This document shows, piece by piece, positions 1 through 5,630 of a DNA stretch of 5,710 nt. Each line of letters begins with the position of its first letter. Position 1 is the stretch's first letter. Both the position numbers and the translations under genes were made by a program. This DNA is from Streptosporangiaceae bacterium (lineage in GTDB: Bacteria; Actinomycetota; Actinomycetes; Streptosporangiales; Streptosporangiaceae), in assembly GCA_030050125.1 (NCBI GenBank), contig JASIJN010000038.1:1-5710 (forward strand). Reading direction: 5' to 3'. The notes beneath the pieces are model-generated. The model searched no databases. It worked only from the letters and a program-made list of their open reading frames with translations, and was not told the origin of the DNA.

Positions 1-778
1 CCGCGGCCTGGTAGTCCACCATGATCACGGCTTCCAGGCCTGGCAGCTCGGCCTGGATGTCGGCGACCTGCGGCCGCCGGTCGAACCAGCGCCCGCCGTA
101 CGGGTAGCCGTCCACCGCGATCAGAACCTTCGGCGAGATCTGCGCCAGCCGGTCGATCACGCTGCGGGCGCCGAAGTCCGGTGAGCACGAGGACCAGATC
201 GCGCCCAGGCTCGCGGTGGCGAGCAGGCCGATCACGGCCTCGGGGATGTTGGGCACGTAGGCCGCGACGCGGTCGCCCCGGCCGACGCCGAGCGCGCGCA
301 GCCCGGCGCGCACCCGCGCCACCTCGGCGGCGAGTTCTCCGTAGCTGAGCGTTCCGCTGCGCCCGGCCTCGGACCGGAAGATCAGGGCCGTCTTGCCGGG
401 CTCGGTGCCCGCGGTCCGCAGCGCGTTGCGCGCGTAGTTGAGCGTGGTCCCGGCGAACCAGGTGACGTCCGGCATCGGCCCGCCGGACAGCACCGGACCG
501 TCGCCCAGGTGCCCGAGCACCTCGAAGTAGCGCCACAGCGACGCCCAGAACGCCTCGGGCTCGGCCACCGACCACCGCCAGAGCTCGTCATATCCGCGCA
601 GATCCGGGCCTCCGGCGGAACCGAGCCAGCCCGCGTACCGGGTGATCCGGGCCTCCCGGATGGTGCGCTCGCTCGGCCGCCACAGCATGGCCCCGTAATC
701 ACGGCCGCCCAGCGCGGCGGTGACCTGGTCGCGAGCTGGCTCGTGGCTGGGCACTTCGGCAGGCATAGGCATCAGCAT
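1..778 (-). CDS. aacS: Acetoacetyl-CoA synthetase (acetoacetate-CoA ligase), N-terminal part, cut by window edge
   Basis: ATP-dependent ligase of the ANL (acyl-adenylating) superfamily, expected to convert acetoacetate, ATP and CoA to acetoacetyl-CoA, AMP and PPi in the cytosol. About 259 codons are visible; the family is usually about 650 residues, so the AMP-binding P-loop and the C-terminal lid lie beyond the left edge. Visible marks, in order: LWRPS with a following TRYAGWL, an ACAS_N-type segment (YDELWRWSVAEPEAFW), FAGTTLNYARN, the start of the AMP-binding domain (LSYGELAAEVARVRAGLRALGVGRGD), and IWSSCSPDFG, which is characteristic of acetoacetyl-CoA rather than acetyl-CoA synthetases. 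Three in-frame ATGs (778, 772, 766) compete for the start; 778 is chosen because GGA lies 6 nt before it, but this is weak. It begins 46 bp after the small membrane protein gene and may be co-transcribed with it. Another acyl-CoA synthetase of this subfamily is the main alternative. Confidence 0.85.
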   Translation of the reverse strand, partial: MLMPMPAEVPSHEPARDQVTAALGGRDYGAMLWRPSERTIREARITRYAGWLGSAGGPDLRGYDELWRWSVAEPEAFWASLWRYFEVLGHLGDGPVLSGGPMPDVTWFAGTTLNYARNALRTAGTEPGKTALIFRSEAGRSGTLSYGELAAEVARVRAGLRALGVGRGDRVAAYVPNIPEAVIGLLATASLGAIWSSCSPDFGARSVIDRLAQISPKVLIAVDGYPYGGRWFDRRPQVADIQAELPGLEAVIMVDYQAA

Positions 779-824
779 GCGGCGTCCGGTACGTCCTGGC
801 AACGACAACCCGGGCCGGGACCGG

Positions 825-1082
825 TCACCTGGACGCCTCGTCGCCCGAGCCCGCGCCCTGCCGTGACGAGCCCCGCCCCGCGACCAGGTAGCGGCGCAAT
901 GCCACGACCGACCAGATCGCCTCGACCGCCCCGAACGGCCAGGCGCCGGACAGGAAACCGTAGCTGCTGGCCAGCACGCACCCCGCCGCGAAGGCCAGCA
1001 CGAACCCACGGTGACGGCGCTCCAGCGCGTACATCGCCATCATGAACGTCAGGGCGGCAACGCCGTAGATCGTCAACCCCAC
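825..1082 (-). CDS. Small integral membrane protein, three predicted helices, function unknown
   Basis: An 85-residue protein, not recognised as a named family. With the GTG start at 1082 it reads as three hydrophobic stretches: about residues 2-20, 27-45 and 47-62. An ERRHRG loop lies between the first two, and a polar, Gly/Ser/Arg-rich tail of about 20 residues follows the third. The second and third helices are joined by a GFLSGAWPFG turn. The positive inside rule would put the ERRHR loop and the RRY-containing tail in the cytoplasm, which would need an odd number of crossings between them; the topology is therefore only provisional. A TTG at 1091 would add three residues, but it overlaps a TAGCCT box that looks like a -10 element, so GTG is preferred. 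No Shine-Dalgarno sequence is visible. It lies between a HAD-like gene and aacS; nothing ties it to either function. The hydrophobic pattern and codon bias support a real gene. Confidence 0.72.
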   Translation of the reverse strand: MGLTIYGVAALTFMMAMYALERRHRGFVLAFAAGCVLASSYGFLSGAWPFGAVEAIWSVVALRRYLVAGRGSSRQGAGSGDEASR

Positions 1083-1090
1083 GTCGTGCA

Positions 1091-1096
1091 AGGCTA
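1091..1096 (-). promoter_or_regulatory. Candidate -10 box (TAGCCT) for the small membrane protein gene
   Basis: TAGCCT on the minus strand fits the actinobacterial TAnnnT -10 consensus and ends 8 nt before the GTG at 1082. This is slightly longer than the 6-7 nt expected for a leaderless start. No Shine-Dalgarno sequence and no convincing -35 hexamer are visible. The call rests on position only. Confidence 0.3.
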
Positions 1097-1145
1097 CGAC
1101 GCCTGTGCGGCTGGCGGAAACCGCGCCGGCGGACCGGCCGCGGGT

Positions 1146-1949
1146 TCAGCCCGCGGAAACCGGGCTGGTCAGCCGGTCGACGGCGCGGACCACGGCGGCG
1201 GTGTCGGCGAGATCGTCGAGCACCAGGTCCGCGCCCGCCTCGCGCAGCTCGCCCGCCGTCGACCGTCCGCTGGCCACCGCGACGCAGCGGGCCCCGCCGA
1301 TCCTGGCCGCCTCCACGTCCCGGCCGGAGTCCGCCAGGTACACCACGGCGACGATCTTCCCGCGGTATTTATCGGCCGCCCGGCTGCGGGACTGCACCAG
1401 CTGGGCGCCCTTGGGATAGATCTCCGACCCGTACCCGCCGATCTCGAAGTCGAAGAACCGGTCCATGTCGAAGGCCCGCAGCTTCACCACCGCGTTCGGG
1501 CGGATCGTGCCGGTCAGCACGGACTGGATCACGCCGGGCAGGCCGACCACGGCCGCCACCGCGTCCCTGGCCCCGGGCAGCGCCCGTCCCTGCGCCGACA
1601 GCTGATCGCCCCGGGCCTCGAACGCCGCGGCCAGCTCCCTGGTGTACCTGGCCAGCAGCTCCTGACCGGCGAACTCGGCCGGGCCGGGCACGGCCACCTC
1701 GTTCAGCGCCAGGGCCTCGAAGAAGATCTCCGAATCCGTCCGCCCGGCCATCTGCGGCAGGGCCACCAGCGGGCGCCCGGTGACCCGGCCGAACGCGTCG
1801 GCGTAGGCGTCCCGCGAGACTCTGGCCACATCCACGAGGGTCAGGTCGATGTTCCATAGCACCAGACGGAAGATGGAGGCCTCCGGTCTCGTCGCTCTCG
1901 GGCCGCTGACACGGGCTCCGTGACGGGGGCGCCGGTCGTCGTCCCCCAT
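1146..1949 (-). CDS. HAD-superfamily hydrolase-like protein with Asn at the motif I nucleophile position
   Basis: A 267-residue cytosolic haloacid-dehalogenase-fold protein resembling phosphoglycolate phosphatase-type HADs. Motif I is at residues 29-40 (LVLWNIDLTLVD). The usual DxDxT is NxDxT: the nucleophile Asp that forms the aspartyl-phosphate is Asn33 (codon AAC, plus-strand 1851-1853), while the acid/base Asp35 is kept. The helical cap covers about residues 41-125. Motif II is SVLTG (Thr146), followed by IRPNAVVKL. Lys180 in EIYPKG is a possible motif III lysine, though its assignment is uncertain. Motif IV is YLADSGRDVEAA (Asp207, Asp211). The rest of the fold is intact, so this is not an obviously decayed gene. 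The start is supported by a TAAGCT box 6 nt upstream rather than by a Shine-Dalgarno sequence; the first 25 or so residues look disordered, and a shorter start is possible. A phosphatase role is the family default, but catalysis is in doubt; a binding or regulatory role is the alternative. Confidence 0.82.
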   Translation of the reverse strand: MGDDDRRPRHGARVSGPRATRPEASIFRLVLWNIDLTLVDVARVSRDAYADAFGRVTGRPLVALPQMAGRTDSEIFFEALALNEVAVPGPAEFAGQELLARYTRELAAAFEARGDQLSAQGRALPGARDAVAAVVGLPGVIQSVLTGTIRPNAVVKLRAFDMDRFFDFEIGGYGSEIYPKGAQLVQSRSRAADKYRGKIVAVVYLADSGRDVEAARIGGARCVAVASGRSTAGELREAGADLVLDDLADTAAVVRAVDRLTSPVSAG

Positions 1950-1955
1950 TCGCTG

Positions 1956-1961
1956 AGCTTA
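1956..1961 (-). promoter_or_regulatory. Candidate -10 box (TAAGCT) giving a leaderless start for the Asn-HAD gene
   Basis: TAAGCT on the minus strand matches TAnnnT, and exactly 6 nt separate it from the ATG at 1949. Transcription would then begin at or next to the A of the start codon. No Shine-Dalgarno sequence precedes this ATG, which fits a leaderless mRNA. The -35 region is not recognisable. Confidence 0.42.
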
Positions 1962-1973
1962 TCGGCCCGGGCG

Positions 1974-2032
1974 CGTCCGCGACCCCCGGTTACCGGCGCG
2001 GGCCCGCCCGCGACCCCCGGTTACCGGGGCGG
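1974..2032. repeat. Two tandem copies of an imperfect 28-bp repeat (period 31 bp) with palindromic cores
   Basis: Positions 1974-2001 and 2005-2032 agree at 26 of 28 bases, with a perfect 20-bp core at 1977-1996 and 2008-2027. Each core holds the near-palindrome CCGGTTACCGG, which has 5-bp arms around one central base. In the second copy the arms extend to 7 bp. The repeat fills most of the short gap between pruA and the next HAD-like gene. It could be a transcript-end structure, a protein-binding site or a small duplication. Confidence 0.75.
2015..2029 (-). terminator. GC-rich hairpin just after pruA, possible terminator
   Basis: CCCCGGT and ACCGGGG flank a single base, so the RNA could fold with a 6-bp stem and a 3-nt loop. 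It begins about 20 nt after the pruA stop codon in the direction of transcription. There is no U-tract. This is common for actinomycete hairpins but leaves terminator function unproven; a Rho-dependent end or a binding site is equally possible. Confidence 0.35.
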
Positions 2033-2048
2033 CCCCGCCCGCAGCCCT

Positions 2049-3677
2049 CTAGCCCATGTGCGGGTAGCGGTAATCCACCGGCGGGACGAACAGCTCCTTG
2101 ATGGTCCGGGTGTTCACCCAGCGGATCAGGTTGAAGATCGAGCCCGCCTTGTCGTTGGTGCCGCTGGCCCGCGCCCCGCCGAACGGCTGCTGGCCGACGA
2201 CCGCGCCGGTCGGCTTGTCGTTGATGTAGAAATTGCCCGCCGAAAAGCGCAGTGTCCGCGTCGCCTCCGCGATCGCGGTCCGATCCTGCGCGATGATCGA
2301 CCCGGTGAGCGCGTACGGCGAGATGTCCGCCGCCTGTGCCACGACGTCGGCGTACCGCGCGTCGTCGAAGACGTACACGCCCAGGATCGGGCCGAAGTAC
2401 TCGGTGGTGAAGATCTCGTCGGTCGGGTCGGTGGACTCCAGCACCGTGGGCGACACGAAGTAGCCCTCGGAGCCGTCGGTCTCGCCGCCGGCCAGCACCC
2501 GGATCGACGGCCGGGACCTGGCCCGGGCCAGGGCGTCGGCGTGGGTGGCGAACGCCGCGCCGTCGATGACCGCGCCCATGAACAGCGACAGGTCGGCCGC
2601 GACGTCGCCCATGGTCAGCGAGGACACCGTGGAGACGAAGTCGTCTCCCATCCGGTTCCAGACCGAACGCGGGATGTACGCGCGCGAGGCGGCCGAGCAC
2701 TTCTGGCCCTGATACTCGAACGCGCCCCGCACCAGCGCGGTGGTCAGCACCTCGGGGTCGGCCGACGGGTGGGCGATCACGAAGTCCTTGCCGCCGGTCT
2801 CCCCGACCAGCCGCGGGTAGCCGCGGTAGCCGGCGATGTTCTCCCCCACCGTGCGCCACAGGTGCTGGAACGTCCCAGTCGACCCGGTGAAGTGGATCCC
2901 GGCCAGGTCCGGGTGGGACAGCGCCACCCGGGACACCGCGGCTCCGCCGCCAGTGACCATGTTGATCACTCCGGGCGGCAGCCCGGCCGCCTCCAGCACC
3001 CGCATCAGGTAGTGCGCGGACAGCTGCTGGGTGTGCGACGGCTTCCACAGCACCACGTTGCCGAGCAGCGCGGGCGCGGTCGGCAGGTTGCCGGCGATCG
3101 ACGTGAAGTTGAACGGGGTGATGGCCAGCACGAATCCCTCGAGCGGGCGGTACTCGAGCCGGTTCCAGGAGCCGGGCCCCGACACCGGCTGCTCGCCCAG
3201 CAGCCGCCGGGCGTAGTACACGTTGTAGCGCCAGAAGTCGATCATTTCGCAGGCCGCGTCGATCTCGGCCTGGTGCACGGACTTGGACTGGCCCAGAATG
3301 GTCGCGGCGTTGACCGTGGCCCGCCACGGCCCGGCGAGCAGGTCGGCCGCGCGCAGGAAGATGGCCGCGCGGTCGTCGAAGGACAGCTCACGCCACCCGG
3401 GCGCGGCGCGGCCGGCGGCGGAGATGGCCGCGGTCACGTCCTCGTCGGTGGCCGCGCCCATGTGGCCGAGCACGTGCCGGTGGTTGTGCGGTTCGACCAC
3501 GTCGACGCGCTCGCCCGAGCCCATCCGCTGCTCGCCGCCGATGGTCATGGTCAGCTCGGCGTGCTCGCCCGCGAGTTCCTTGATGCGGTTCTCCACCACG
3601 GCACGCTCCTGGCTGCCCGGGGCGTGGGTCCTGACCGGCTCGTTGACGGGTACGGGGACGTTGGTTACTGCGTCCAT
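2049..3677 (-). CDS. pruA: Delta-1-pyrroline-5-carboxylate dehydrogenase (L-glutamate gamma-semialdehyde dehydrogenase)
   Basis: NAD+-dependent aldehyde dehydrogenase of 542 residues, the usual length of monofunctional P5C dehydrogenases. It oxidises glutamate-gamma-semialdehyde (from P5C) to glutamate, the second step of proline breakdown, in the cytosol. Visible landmarks: ITPFNFT (residues 186-192), WKPSHTQ of the cofactor-binding region (211-217), the Rossmann-turn motif FTGS (263-266), general-base Glu293 in GETGGKD, catalytic Cys327 in GQKCSA, EIFTTEYFGP (421-430) and PFGGARASGTND (498-509). All key residues are present. The ATG at 3677 is chosen over an in-frame one at 3728: it has AGGGAG upstream, and it gives the MDAVTNVPVPVNEP start that I recall from actinobacterial relatives. 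It lies 69 bp after the DUF6912-like gene, with a possible promoter between. No proline dehydrogenase gene is beside it, so the two-enzyme pathway is split or lies outside the window. Confidence 0.96.
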   Translation of the reverse strand: MDAVTNVPVPVNEPVRTHAPGSQERAVVENRIKELAGEHAELTMTIGGEQRMGSGERVDVVEPHNHRHVLGHMGAATDEDVTAAISAAGRAAPGWRELSFDDRAAIFLRAADLLAGPWRATVNAATILGQSKSVHQAEIDAACEMIDFWRYNVYYARRLLGEQPVSGPGSWNRLEYRPLEGFVLAITPFNFTSIAGNLPTAPALLGNVVLWKPSHTQQLSAHYLMRVLEAAGLPPGVINMVTGGGAAVSRVALSHPDLAGIHFTGSTGTFQHLWRTVGENIAGYRGYPRLVGETGGKDFVIAHPSADPEVLTTALVRGAFEYQGQKCSAASRAYIPRSVWNRMGDDFVSTVSSLTMGDVAADLSLFMGAVIDGAAFATHADALARARSRPSIRVLAGGETDGSEGYFVSPTVLESTDPTDEIFTTEYFGPILGVYVFDDARYADVVAQAADISPYALTGSIIAQDRTAIAEATRTLRFSAGNFYINDKPTGAVVGQQPFGGARASGTNDKAGSIFNLIRWVNTRTIKELFVPPVDYRYPHMG

Positions 3678-3687
3678 CGCGGATCGG

Positions 3688-3693
3688 CTCCCT
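3688..3693 (-). promoter_or_regulatory. Ribosome binding site deciding the pruA start
   Basis: AGGGAG on the minus strand stands 10 nt before the ATG at 3677. The in-frame upstream ATG at 3728 would place this site inside the coding region and add 17 residues unlike the family N-terminus, so 3677 is favoured. Confidence 0.6.
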
Positions 3694-3726
3694 GCGTGAC
3701 CATGCTTGGTTGGGTTCCCTCGTCGC

Positions 3727-3732
3727 ATGATA
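3727..3732 (-). promoter_or_regulatory. Candidate -10 box (TATCAT) for pruA
   Basis: TATCAT lies in the 69-bp gap between the DUF6912-like stop codon and pruA and matches TAnnnT well. Transcription from it would begin near 3720 and leave a leader of roughly 40 nt that includes the AGGGAG site. No good -35 hexamer stands at 17-18 nt spacing, so read-through from the upstream gene remains possible. Confidence 0.38.
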
Positions 3733-3746
3733 AGCGGGCCGCCCGA

Positions 3747-4238
3747 TCAGCCGGTAACGTGCCAAAGCTCCTGGGTCGCGTACCAGAGCAACTCGTGGCC
3801 CTCGGCCCCGTCCACGGTGAACTTGGCGTCCTCGTCCCCGCTGTCCGCGGCCGGCAGGGCCTCGACCGCGGCGGCCACGTCGGCCTCGGCGCCCGGATCG
3901 TCGATGTGGCCCGAGACCACGTCGGCCAGCCGGACCGGGACCCCGATCTCCACCAGGGCGGGCTCATCGAACCCCGCGACCGCGGTCACCTGGCCCGGCG
4001 GAACCTCGGCCGCGAGCACCACCCGCAGGTGCGGGGCACCAGGTTCGGTCAGCAGCATCCGCAGCGACGCCCGGGCCGCCTGGATCATGGCGACGTACTC
4101 GAGTTCCTCCTCGTCGCCGCTGGAGTACCACTCGCGCAGGGCGGGCGTGACGGCATAGCCGCGGGCCGGCGCCGCGGTCTGCGCCTCGCCGAGCAGCTTG
4201 GCCAGCGCCGGCAACGTGAAAGGCAGGTACACGCGCAT
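3747..4238 (-). CDS. DUF6912-like conserved actinobacterial protein, function unknown
   Basis: A 163-residue acidic, soluble-looking protein without signal peptide or membrane segment. The N-terminus (MRVYLPFTLPALAKLL, then GYAVTPALREWY and the acidic stretch GDEEELEY at 41-48) matches my memory of the small actinobacterial family DUF6912. The middle (about residues 50-115) alternates Ala-rich helices and short strands (HLRVVLAAEV, then ALVEIGVPVRLADVV). The end, ELLWYATQELWHVTG, has conserved-looking Trp and Glu residues. No catalytic motif is evident and the molecular role is unknown. The start is supported by GGGGA five bases before the ATG. It is followed by pruA on the same strand, so co-transcription is possible but does not show a role in proline metabolism. 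The family name rests on recognition, not on a search. Confidence 0.85.
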   Translation of the reverse strand: MRVYLPFTLPALAKLLGEAQTAAPARGYAVTPALREWYSSGDEEELEYVAMIQAARASLRMLLTEPGAPHLRVVLAAEVPPGQVTAVAGFDEPALVEIGVPVRLADVVSGHIDDPGAEADVAAAVEALPAADSGDEDAKFTVDGAEGHELLWYATQELWHVTG

Positions 4239-4243
4239 CTGGG

Positions 4244-4248
4244 TCCCC
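4244..4248 (-). promoter_or_regulatory. Ribosome binding site of the DUF6912-like gene
   Basis: GGGGA lies 5 nt before the ATG at 4238. This supports that start and contrasts with neighbouring genes that show no Shine-Dalgarno sequence. Confidence 0.5.
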
Positions 4249-4286
4249 GAACAGAGAGCTGATCCCGAGTGTGCCAGTGATACCGC

Positions 4287-4317
4287 GCCCCGGCGGGAAA
4301 ATCACGCGCTCCGGGGC
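4287..4317. repeat. Inverted repeat between vsr and the DUF6912-like gene
   Basis: GCCCCGG at 4287-4293 pairs with CCGGGGC at 4311-4317 across a 17-nt spacer that contains an A-run. The element lies in the 94-bp gap after the vsr stop codon. It may help end the vsr transcript, but no U-tract follows it. In such GC-rich DNA a 7-bp match of this kind can occur by chance. Confidence 0.3.
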
Positions 4318-4332
4318 CGGGTCGGCCGCACA

Positions 4333-4863
4333 TCAGCTCGGCGCGTGCTCCACCTCGGCCGGCCGCGGACCCCGGGCCTCGATGTCGCCGGGCGGCCCGG
4401 GAGGCCCCGCGGCCTCGCGTTCTGGCTTGCGTGGCGGAACCGGGGACCGGCTCAGCGCGGCCAGCACGGCGGTCACCGCCGCATCGAGGGGCTCGTGCTC
4501 CCAGACCCGGACCACATCCCAGCCCGCCGCGGCCAGCGCGGCGTCCGCGGCCCGGTCGCGCTCGACGTTGCGGCGCAGCTTGGGCTCCCAGTACCAGACG
4601 TTGTTCGCGGGCTTGGAGCCGTGCTCGGGGCAGGCGTGCCAGAAGCACCCGTCGACGAACACGGCCACCCGCCGGGCGGTGAACGCGATGTCCGGCCGGA
4701 CCCGCTTGCCGCCGGCCAGGTCGAGGCGGTAGTCCTTGCGGAACCGGTACCCCTGGCGGTGCAGGGCCCGGCGCAGCGCCATCTCCGGCTTGGTGTCGGT
4801 GCGCCGGTTGGCGCGCATGTTGGCTGAGCGTGCTTCGTTCAGCGGATGGGGGTACTCGCCCAC
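4333..4863 (-). CDS. vsr: Very short patch repair (Vsr-type) mismatch endonuclease
   Basis: A 176-residue Vsr-fold endonuclease of the PD-(D/E)XK-like class. Vsr nicks DNA 5' of the T in T:G mismatches that arise when 5-methylcytosine deaminates. Landmarks: MRANRRTDTKPEMALRRAL (16-34), RPDIAF with metal-binding Asp58 (equivalent to Asp51 of E. coli Vsr), FVDGCFWHACPEH (69-81) with the Phe74-Trp75 intercalating pair and His76 (E. coli His69), YWEPKLRRNVERDR (91-104) and GWDVVRVWEHE (114-124). Cys73, Cys78, His81 and His123 could form the structural zinc site, with His123 in place of E. coli Cys117. E. coli Thr63-His64 correspond to Val70-Asp71 here. The last 45 or so residues form a Pro/Gly/Glu-rich tail beyond the core. 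The GTG start at 4863 is backed by a TAGGCT box 7 nt upstream; Met16 is the alternative. No cytosine methyltransferase is adjacent. Confidence 0.92.
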   Translation of the reverse strand: MGEYPHPLNEARSANMRANRRTDTKPEMALRRALHRQGYRFRKDYRLDLAGGKRVRPDIAFTARRVAVFVDGCFWHACPEHGSKPANNVWYWEPKLRRNVERDRAADAALAAAGWDVVRVWEHEPLDAAVTAVLAALSRSPVPPRKPEREAAGPPGPPGDIEARGPRPAEVEHAPS

Positions 4864-4870
4864 TCGCCTC

Positions 4871-4876
4871 AGCCTA
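4871..4876 (-). promoter_or_regulatory. Candidate -10 box (TAGGCT) giving a leaderless start for vsr
   Basis: TAGGCT matches TAnnnT and ends 7 nt before the GTG at 4863, so the transcript would begin at or next to the start codon. A GAGG in the gap lies only 3 nt from the GTG, too close for a normal Shine-Dalgarno site. No clear -35 element is visible. Confidence 0.38.
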
Positions 4877-4924
4877 GGCCGCGCGCCCGTCGCCGCGGGG
4901 ATGAACTGGGCCGCGAGCCCGTGC

Positions 4925-5623
4925 TCAGGCCAGCGGGAGGCCGAGTCGCTCGGACAACCAGGCGACGGTGGGGCCGGGCTCGCGGTGATGCAGGGCGACC
5001 AGGCCGACCTCCTGCGCGGCCAGCACGTTGGCCTCGACGTCGTCGATGAACACGCACTCCCGCGGCTCGAGGCCGAGCAGCGCCGCGGTGTGCCGGAAGA
5101 TCCTTTCCTCCGGCTTGCGCATGCCGACCTCGGCCGAGATCACCACCACGTCGAACAGCTCGGGGAACAGGTGCCGGGGATAGTCGCCGTTGCCCCAGGA
5201 GTTGGACAGCAGCGCGGTGCGCAGCCCGGCCCGGCGCAGCGAGCGGACCAGGTCGTGCATGGCGGTCTCCAGCGCGGTGGCCGCGAACATCCGGGCCAGC
5301 AGCCCTTCGGCCTGCACCGGCCGGCCGTCGGCGTGAGTCAGCCGCTCCGCGAGGCGCCGCTCGAACTCCTCGTTCGTGCTCTCGCCGCGTTCAAGGGCGT
5401 GGATCGGGTTGTCCGCCCCGTCACCGTAGGCGTCCGAGACCCACGTCCGCATGACCTCGACGTAGGTGCGGCGGTCGATCTCGTCCGCACGGATCCAGGC
5501 ATCGACGGTGTCGAAGATGGGGTTGGTCATCACCCCGCCCCAGTCGATGATCACGCCGCGGATCGCGGGCCGGGCGGCCTCGCCGGGGGCTTCGGGCCGG
5601 GCTGATGTGGTCTCTTCAGGCAC
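4925..5623 (-). CDS. HAD-superfamily (subfamily IA) hydrolase, probable phosphatase
   Basis: A 232-residue cytosolic HAD-IA hydrolase of unknown substrate. Motif I is VIIDWGGVMT with nucleophile Asp27. The Gly two residues later in place of the second Asp is typical of the DxGGV subgroup that includes YihX-like and epoxide-hydrolase N-domain-like phosphatases. A helical cap covers about residues 36-120. Motif II is LLSNSWG (Ser140, Asn141), motif III is MRKPEERIF (Lys170), and motif IV is CVFIDDVEANV (Asp194, Asp195). All catalytic positions are filled, unlike the other HAD-like protein in the window. The first 20 residues are a polar, likely disordered extension. The GTG start at 5623 is supported by a TACCAT box 7 nt upstream; no strong Shine-Dalgarno sequence is present. 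It ends 61 bp before vsr, which has its own possible promoter. Hydrolysis of a small phosphate ester is the family inference; substrate prediction is not possible here. Confidence 0.9.
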   Translation of the reverse strand: MPEETTSARPEAPGEAARPAIRGVIIDWGGVMTNPIFDTVDAWIRADEIDRRTYVEVMRTWVSDAYGDGADNPIHALERGESTNEEFERRLAERLTHADGRPVQAEGLLARMFAATALETAMHDLVRSLRRAGLRTALLSNSWGNGDYPRHLFPELFDVVVISAEVGMRKPEERIFRHTAALLGLEPRECVFIDDVEANVLAAQEVGLVALHHREPGPTVAWLSERLGLPLA

Positions 5624-5630
5624 AAACTCG

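Noticed and set aside
509..1045. 178-codon plus-strand open frame across the aacS start and the membrane protein gene
   Set aside because: It is Pro/Arg/Ser-rich low-complexity translation antisense to aacS, which has clear family motifs.
1851..1853. Asn33 of the HAD-like protein as a sequencing error
   Set aside because: It cannot be excluded from one sequence, but the frame is intact, the flanking motif is well formed, and the codon AAC ends in C like most codons here, so I treat it as real.
1011..1859. 282-codon plus-strand open frame opposite the Asn-HAD gene
   Set aside because: It is rich in Gln, His, Arg and Gly, with no hydrophobic core pattern. The minus strand carries a full HAD-like protein here.
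1990..3327. 445-codon minus-strand frame overlapping pruA
   Set aside because: It is in another frame of the pruA region and extremely Arg/Gly-rich. The reading that contains the aldehyde dehydrogenase motifs is the real one.
3664..3746. Riboswitch or attenuator in the pruA leader
   Set aside because: The gap is only 69 bp, and I see no conserved aptamer pattern, leader peptide or terminator/antiterminator pair.
1920..4262. 780-codon plus-strand open frame opposite pruA, the DUF6912-like gene and the start of the Asn-HAD gene
   Set aside because: It is antisense to pruA, whose active-site motifs are all intact. Its translation is a low-complexity Arg/Gly/Val/His mix with no domain, which is typical of the antisense of GC-biased codons.
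4264..4282. CIRCE-like or heat-shock operator near TGGCACACTC upstream of the DUF6912-like gene
   Set aside because: Only one half resembles the motif. The matching GAGTGC half at the right spacing is absent.
4736..5605. 289-codon plus-strand open frame opposite the HAD-IA gene and part of vsr
   Set aside because: It is antisense to two well-supported genes, and its composition is that of a shadow frame with no recognisable motif.
4333..5623. Restriction-modification or defence island built around vsr
   Set aside because: No methyltransferase, restriction enzyme, helicase or toxin gene is present. The neighbour is an ordinary HAD-IA hydrolase, and composition does not change across the region.
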